Shown in pieces: positions 57,815 through 64,000 of a stretch of DNA of 64,000 nucleotides. The translations under genes were made by a program, and so were the position numbers. The stretch's first letter is position 1, and each line of letters opens with the position of its first letter. The notes under the pieces are model-generated. The model had not been told where the DNA came from. It ran no database searches and saw only the letters and a program-made list of their open reading frames with translations. Origin of the DNA: Hygrophila difformis (Eukaryota; Streptophyta; Magnoliopsida; Lamiales; Acanthaceae); NCBI GenBank assembly GCA_030278955.1, contig JAOANR010000003.1:18871050-18935049 (forward strand), in the 5' to 3' direction.

Positions 57815-58581
57815 GATGTGTGGTGCCAGGGGATGCTAAGCAGCTATTGCCATGGTGGATGGGGAATTGTATAGGTCACAGATTTAGGGAGTTGTGGGAT
57901 GTGACAGGCTTGGCGATTTTATGGTCGATTTGGAGATGCCGAAATGAAGTTGTGTTCAAAGGGAGGGCCTGGGATAAGTCTGAATTAATTGAGGGAACTA
58001 AATGGCAGGTGAGGCAATGGTGGAAGGCAGCCAAAAATATTGTTGATACTGGTCAGCTTGGTATGGGGGTAAGTTTCATTGATGAGTGTGTTAACCCAGG
58101 GCGCTTGGTCACTAAAGAACCTAGGCAAGGGCTTACGTGGATTAGGCCGGAATTGGGGTGGTGGAAAATTAACTCGGACGGATCATCTCTTGGTAACCCG
58201 GGTCCGGCAGGCATTGGTGGCATAATTAGAGATGCCGAAGGAAAGGTAATTTTTATTTTATCTGACTACATTGGTATCTCAGATTCTACGGGGGCTGAAT
58301 TTACAGCGGTTAGCCGAATCTGTCAAGCCTTAATTCGGGACCACGGCTTCCCTTTGCAAAAGCTCATATTTGAATGTGATTCGAAAAATGTCGTGAAGTG
58401 GTTGGAGGATCCGAGCGTAGTTCCATGGCGGCTACACGGATTAGTTGGACCTATTGTATCAATATTTAAATGTGCGGGGGAAGTGAGAGTTCAACATATT
58501 TTGAGGGAGAGAAATGCACTTGCTGATCACTGGGCAAAAGCTGGGGCTTCCGGGGGTGACAAAGTGGAGATGTGGCTGTGA
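57815..58581 (+). pseudogene. LINE ORF2 C-terminal RNase H domain (truncated copy)
   Basis: The frame is open from the insertion edge to the TGA at 58579-58581 with no internal stop. A tryptophan-rich segment (LAILWSIWRCRNEVVFKG) precedes an RNase H domain of the plant L1 type: INSDGSSLGNPG, TGAEFTAV, FECDSKNVVKWL and ERNALADHWAKAG supply the four expected acidic residues. RT and endonuclease are absent through 5' truncation. An ATG upstream at 57790 lies in the flanking repeat and is accidental. No promoter is expected. Confidence 0.88.
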
Positions 58582-60639
58582 TAAAGGCAGGGTGGTGAGG
58601 GCTGCGTCTGTGTCTGTTTCTTCCCTGAGGTCTAGTGCACTAGTTTCATTCTGGCTAGCATGATTAAGGTGACTGTCGATGGGCAGCCTGCTGTTTTGTT
58701 TTTGCTTGGTGAGGTGTAGTTGAAATTTTTATAAGTAGTGTGTGATGTGCAAAGGTAGTACGGATCATGCAAGATTAGCTATAGATATTTGTTGGTGCCT
58801 GGATTCTTGTGAATTGTTGTGCAGGTGAGGTGCGTCACATCTTGAAGGAGAAGAAACCTTTTGCCGATAATGGGCCAAGCTTGGAGCTAATGGTGGTGCC
58901 AGAGAAGAAGAATGTTGCTGCAGAGGAATGCGGTTGCTGGTGTTTTATGCTGATGCAGCTGTTATCTCTAGGAATGCTGCTGATGTTGAGCAATGGATGT
59001 GCCATCAAAATTCAAGGCGAAGAGGTTGCTGCTGCTGGTCTCGGCTACCTATTTGCATCTGTATACCTCATGTATCACCTGGCATGACTGAAGACTCATT
59101 GCATTGAATATATTAAGCCAACCGACAAATAAACCGGTGAGATCTGAACTTTATAATTCTTTGATGTGCGCATAGGTGGTGTGCCTTTTGACACTCTAGT
59201 ACTTGCTTCATCATACATGTGGAACTTGCATATATTCATTTCACAGTATTGACTTCGACAAGGGCACTTGGATTAATCCCCATTGGACCTTATCTTTACC
59301 ATATTTCTTCCATCCAACCTAGAAAGCCGTGCTTCGAACCAACCAGATAACTCAAATCTTTCTTAAACATGCTTTTGGCCCTCTATACCAGTAGCCTCCT
59401 TAAACACGCTTTTTTGCTCTCCAGCCATACAATCACTTTACACCTTTAGGGGTCTTTGGAACTGTCTATGAATTTTCATGTGTTTCTTTCGTGTGGTGCA
59501 ATTATAGCAGCTGGACACTCTCGGGTGTTGGAAGGGATAATGTAGGACATGACTCCTTTGGTACTAGATTGGGTGCTAAATTTGACTATAATGGGTTGGA
59601 TAGGACTACTACTGCTATTAGGAGTCTTCTTTGGCCATTGGATATTGGGCAAACACCTAAAAAAAAAATAGTAGAAGAAGAAGATGAAAGAGAGAAAAAA
59701 AAAGAAAAAAAGAAAAAAAAAAGAGAAGAAAAAAAAAAGAAGAAAAAAAAAAGAAAAAAAAATAGAGATTAGTTGAAAAAAAAAAAAGAAATTTAGATAT
59801 AAAGGTTTATTGATAAGGGAGTGTCTTGACAAATTGTTGGAATTGCTGGATAGGGGTGGTTCTCCTTTTGAATAGCAATTGGGTTGACAGTTTAGAGAGT
59901 TGGGAAAGATCATCATGGTTTTATACCTGCGTGTGATCTCCTTATCAAAGACTGCCGTGGATCTCACCTTGGTGTATTCACCTGCTGCATCACCTTTTGA
60001 TTTTCTGTGTGATCTTTTATAGATGGTTCCTCAGTCCCCATTAGCCTTCAACAATTTCCCTATTCCTAGTCTGGCCCCGCTATCACCTATCCTCAGACCC
60101 TTCGAGTCGATACTTTGATACTGAATATTTTTGCATGGGATATGTGTTTGTGAAGCAAGCTGATGGGTTTGTCATTACGGCTTCATCACTCGAGAACTCC
60201 ACTGATCTTGCTGCAAAAATCTGGTGGTCCTTGCTGAAAAAAAAAAAAAAAAAAAAAAAAATTTGGAAATTGGTGGCCCTTGCTGCAAGTGTCATATGGT
60301 GGATGCTGCTGCCGGTTTCAAAATTGATGTAATAACTCCAAAGGATGGTCGCTGCTGCCGGTTTCACAAACAATGCCAATGAAGTTGATGAGCAGCTTGG
60401 CTTGAAGAAAATTCTGCTGCTGGCTTTGGTGACCACGACTTGTTTGCTACTACTTAGATAGTGGTCTCTGCTTTTCTGTTGAGTCGATCTCTTAATTCGG
60501 TCTGCCTACCTCTTGTCTCCTTATTGTTATAAGTTTTGTACCATGAGAAACTGCATGGTGCGGCGTGTAGTGAGGGTAACGTTGAAGGTTGCCTTTGTTA
60601 TTGACGTTATAATGAAATATGATTCCTCAAAAAAAAAAA
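57815..60639 (+). mobile_element. 5'-truncated L1-type LINE with perfect target duplication
   Basis: Flanked by AAACTATTTTTGAATATTA at 57796-57814 and 60640-60658 (up to 19 bp, partly shared with the A tail). It ends in an A run at 60629-60642. Only the C-terminal end of ORF2 is present, followed by about 2 kb of non-coding tail. Inside the tail are a diverged second copy of the RNase H C-terminus (58826-58905), an A/G tract (59659-59793) and a long A run (60237-60260). The perfect duplication indicates a fairly recent insertion. Confidence 0.9.
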
Positions 60640-60658
60640 AAACTATTTTTGAATATTA

Positions 60659-61015
60659 TATATTTACCACGTATTATGTTAAATGAACCACAATGCATGT
60701 AACGTTGCTTGCAATGACTATTGTGTTACATGATCTACGTTTCATGTCCCTCATCTAATAATTTGATATAAAATATGTCTTCTAAGATCAACATATATTT
60801 TTAGAGGATATTAATTATTTTTAATGAGTGTATGCTTTATATTAGAGTATATCAAATGTAATTAGGAAATATCTTGAATACCCTCGAACTACCGAAGTAC
60901 CCAAATAATTATGTTGGTAATCTTTTTCAATAAGAATAGTTTTCATACTACGAAAAAAAAGTGTGCATGTGTGTTTCTATGATCACTCAGTCGCAATTAA
61001 ATATTCATTTTTTTT
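60659..61015. other. Family B repeat remainder and upstream region of RPA-like gene
   Basis: About 60659-60860 continues the interrupted family B copy. The rest is AT-rich with no gene. Confidence 0.6.
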
Positions 61016-61016
61016 C

Positions 61017-61024
61017 TATATATA
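61017..61024 (+). promoter_or_regulatory. TATA box of RPA1-like gene
   Basis: CTATATATACC spans 61016-61026, about 85 bp upstream of the ATG at 61106; the start would lie near 61050. No other element is placed with confidence. Confidence 0.5.
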
Positions 61025-61105
61025 CCTCCATTCCAAGTCAGTTGTCTTACGTACATCTCCAAACCAAAAAGGCAGTGAATACATATTAATCTATATTTTG
61101 TGATC

Positions 61106-63214
61106 ATGGAGCAGGTTGTCATGTTTCGCGAAGTGACTCCAGTGTGTACTAAAGTTGCCGCGAAGGCTAGGTGTGTACGCTCTTATGGAGTGAGTATGTT
61201 CAAGGCTGAAACTTTGAATTCGTTTGAGGCAATTTTTCACGACGAAGAGGTTGTTTTTCCACATATTTAAAATTATATGAACTGTATTATCTTCGATCCT
61301 CCAAATGGTGTTATCATATTTTTTTTTTACATATTTATCTTTTATCCTCCTACAGGGTGTTCGTTTCCACATAACTGCTGGCAGAAACATCGCTAAAAAA
61401 TTTCATGCTCTGATTCACGAAGGTAGCATTTATCATTTGATGCGCTTCGCTGTGGTGGAAAACCGTGACCGTTTCAGGGTCACCAGTCATCCGTTCAAAG
61501 GAACATTCTATCCAAATAGTATTGTCGCGAACGTTCTTGATGGGGTTTTTCCTAACCACACATTTCAGTTCAAACCCTTTCCAGAGATAACTTCTTTGCC
61601 AGTCGATACGGTACCTGAAACCGTACCATTTGGTAATGAAATGTGTGATTTTTTCTTTATTCATTCATTTTTAACTTGCCTACACTATGTAACATATTGT
61701 TCTATGATTATTGTTATAGATGTCATTGGTCGTGTTCTGACGAAATCACCACCGACTACGATGAGCTGCAAAGATGGAAAGCAAAAGATGCTGATTAATA
61801 TGTTGTTGGAAGATTTAAGGTTAGATTTCTCTTAGCAATGTTATTAATAATTTGTTTGTAAATAAACTATGTCTGATTAATTTATGATGCTTGAAGGGGT
61901 AATACTTTGGATTGCACTCTGTGGGATGAGTACGCTGAACAGTTTTTGAACGACATGGACCCAAGTCCCACATCTATCAACATTGTCATTCTTCAGTTTT
62001 GTCGTGCATCTGACTATCAGGGTATGCATACCAACTTACATTACATAATGGTTCGATTTTGTTGGCAATGTATGATGTCCTTTTAATTGGTTGTGAATAT
62101 AGGGAAAATTAAGGTTCATAATGCCTTCCGAGTTTCAAAGCTGATGTTAAACTCGGATATTCCAGAGGTCCAATCCTTTCCACTAAAACGTAAGTTTTTA
62201 ACTCTTCCTTTTCTTTTTTTATCGAGTATAATATGATTTTTAAATAATCCTTTGCCTACAAAGTATCAGAACCAATACTTCGAGTGGAAAAAATTTGCCC
62301 AGCATGTCCCAGTCAACCCATTACTCGGCTGCAGATGACTCTACATCCAATGGAATAACTTTGACCACCCTGAAAGACATAATTCATTCAACTGAGGTTC
62401 CTATGCTAATACTCGATTTCTTTAACTACTTCGGATTCCATATAACACTTATCATTTCAACTACCCTAACATGTGGTCAATATTTTGGAAATTTTCAGCC
62501 TGGTGACTACTATTTGAGTGCATTGGTTGTGAATGTGGACGAGACAGAAGGTTTCTATTATTACACATGTTTGAAGTGCTACAAGAAGGTTGAGATCGGA
62601 AAGGGTAGCTTTTACTGCGGCAAATGCAAGAGCTGGTATGAACATGCTAACATGAAGTACAAAGTGACCCTTTTTGTTGCGGACAACACGACCTCCTGCA
62701 CTTTGGTCATGTTTGAGAAGGAATGCGTTGCTCTATTTGGAAGTAGTGCATCAGATTTGTTTGCTTCCATGGCAGAAGTAATTGTCAATTATTTATTGCA
62801 TTAATTTCCTTATACTCCATATAAATTCTCATTTTTTTATGTTTTTTGTTGTAGGAGGAATTCTACCCGCAGTTGATCCTTTCCACCCTCATGAACAAGA
62901 CATTCACCTTTCGCGTCACAATAAAAGGCACTGATTTCTGGACATATTACAAGTCACTGACAATTTTTGGAATTATAACTGATTACCAAGAAGCCAAGGC
63001 GAACGAGATTGCTTCAGTCGATGCCCTTCCCATAGCCAGCCCATCATCTACGAAGAGGTCAAGTGACTCCGCTGGATTCCATACTCCAGAATTGAGTGAA
63101 GACGGAGATGCTGACAAAATAGATGAAGGAATTGTGGCTGAGGTGAGTAAGAACCTTGCGGACGAGTTCTCTGCATCAAACAATTTGAAGAAGGTGAAAT
63201 TGGAGAAGGATTGA
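61106..63214 (+). CDS. RPA1-like (replication protein A 70-kDa subunit-like) single-strand-DNA-binding protein
   Basis: Eight exons give an open 477-residue model: 61106-61249, 61356-61632, 61720-61819, 61897-62021, 62103-62189, 62335-62396, 62499-62777, 62855-63214, all GT-AG. Intron 62397-62498 is 102 bp and stop-free, so unspliced RNA also reads through. The acceptor for exon 6 is the weakest call: one at 62263 fits by signal but breaks the frame, while 62334 keeps it. RPA1 proteins bind single-stranded DNA in replication and repair. Seen: an N-terminal OB-fold-like part, a middle part with GRVLTKSPP and TLDCTLWDEYAEQF, and a C-terminal zinc ribbon (C289, C292, C305, C308) followed by TTSCTLVMFEKEC and an acidic/Lys tail. 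It is shorter than canonical RPA1 and may be one of the many plant RPA1-like paralogues or a Helitron-associated copy. Confidence 0.8.
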
Positions 63215-64000
63215 ATGGATGGCGATTTCTGATCGAGATTGATTATTTTGCAAGTTATTTGGTGTATCCTGATTTTCAAATTTAATCTGGTTTGGCGGAC
63301 TCTTTTGAATATTTTGTGATGTTTTGTATGTGCCTGATAGTTCATTTTGAAGTGTTTCCTGAACTATGCTTTTGTTCCCTCCCGGCACATCTATGTTAGT
63401 GGGATTTGAAGGGAATTCGAATGAAAATTCAGTTATATTTGGAATGGTATATTTATTAAATTTAAATTTCTAAGTTATTTTCAATAATAGTTATTTTAAT
63501 ATTCGATTAATATGTGATTCTATTTCGTATTCGATTTTATATAAAATCATATATATACATATGAATTAATTTGCTAAATAATTTAAAATTTCAATTTTTA
63601 TGATTATATTTTGTAATTGATATAAATATATTTATCTATGACATTAAAAATATTATTTTTGATCTATAAATCGGATTAAATATTTAAGTTTGAAAATTAA
63701 AATTAATTTTATTAAGAATTAAATTACCTTATAGATTAATTCGATTCGATAATATTCGGAAAGCTTATCAAATCAAAGCGAATATGGTATTATTTGATTC
63801 GGTTCGTTTGATTACAACCCTACTTGTGGAGTATTACGAATTATTATAATACACTTTTTAAGTGTGACCCGCGTATCCGAATGTTTAAGCGTTAGATTAT
63901 CGTTAAATGTTAACAGTAAACCAGGATCATTAAAATATCCCAATCCGGATTTAATAATTCCTAACAGGGGTCAATTGACACACCCAAAAAAATTAAAAAT
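63215..64000. other. AT-rich 3' flank, no gene seen
   Basis: Downstream of the RPA1-like gene, with no frame of note. No Helitron end (CTRR with a preceding hairpin) was recognised here. Confidence 0.6.

Noticed and set aside
59476..59967. 163-codon frame on - strand rich in Phe
   Set aside because: It is the complement of an A-rich tract inside the LINE tail.

Overview
The window is repeat-rich nuclear DNA from a flowering plant, probably a eudicot. Plant LTR retrotransposons with plant tRNA primer sites, L1-type LINEs with a C-terminal RNase H, a tRNA-derived SINE, telo-box and site II promoter motifs, and an RPA1-like gene with short AT-rich introns all point this way. The species cannot be fixed from sequence alone. 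No bacterial-style gene, CRISPR, rRNA or tRNA gene was seen.

1-39460 is one nested retrotransposon complex. The outer element (+ strand) is a large non-coding retrotransposon (LARD-like). It has 5.3-5.6 kb LTRs, a tRNA-Asp-type primer-binding site and a 2.64 kb internal region with no credible gene. It is a multimer: LTR1 (1-5445, cut by the window edge), internal 1, LTR2 (8086-13342), internal 2, LTR3 (33726-39460). Internal 2 carries a second element on the - strand at 13492-31222, bounded by the 5-bp duplication GACTC. This nested element has gag but no pol (a TR-GAG type with Del/Tekay-like ends and an initiator-Met primer site). It is itself a multimer, LTR-(internal-LTR)x3, with four nearly identical 2.93-2.96 kb LTRs and three intact 352-codon gag genes.

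39461-51900 holds older debris: a broken Myb/SANT-like fragment, a heavily mutated Ty3/gypsy element (gag, protease, RT, RNase H, integrase) and a mutated L1-type LINE. 51900-64000 is AT-rich host DNA with one short unrecognised gene (53073-53561), a field of diverged direct repeats (54.4-57.8 kb and 60.6-60.9 kb), a 5'-truncated LINE insertion with perfect target-site duplications (57815-60639), and an eight-exon gene for an RPA1-like single-strand-DNA-binding protein (61106-63214).

The two large elements depend on proteins made elsewhere. The outer one supplies only cis signals (promoter LTR, primer site, hairpins, purine tract). The inner one supplies Gag plus cis signals and would need reverse transcriptase and integrase from an autonomous relative. 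The strongest new observation is the nested multimer structure of both. Others are the palindromic TACGRCGCTA arrays on both sides of the outer LTR promoter, and repeated ghost copies of the purine-tract/LTR-start junction inside both elements.
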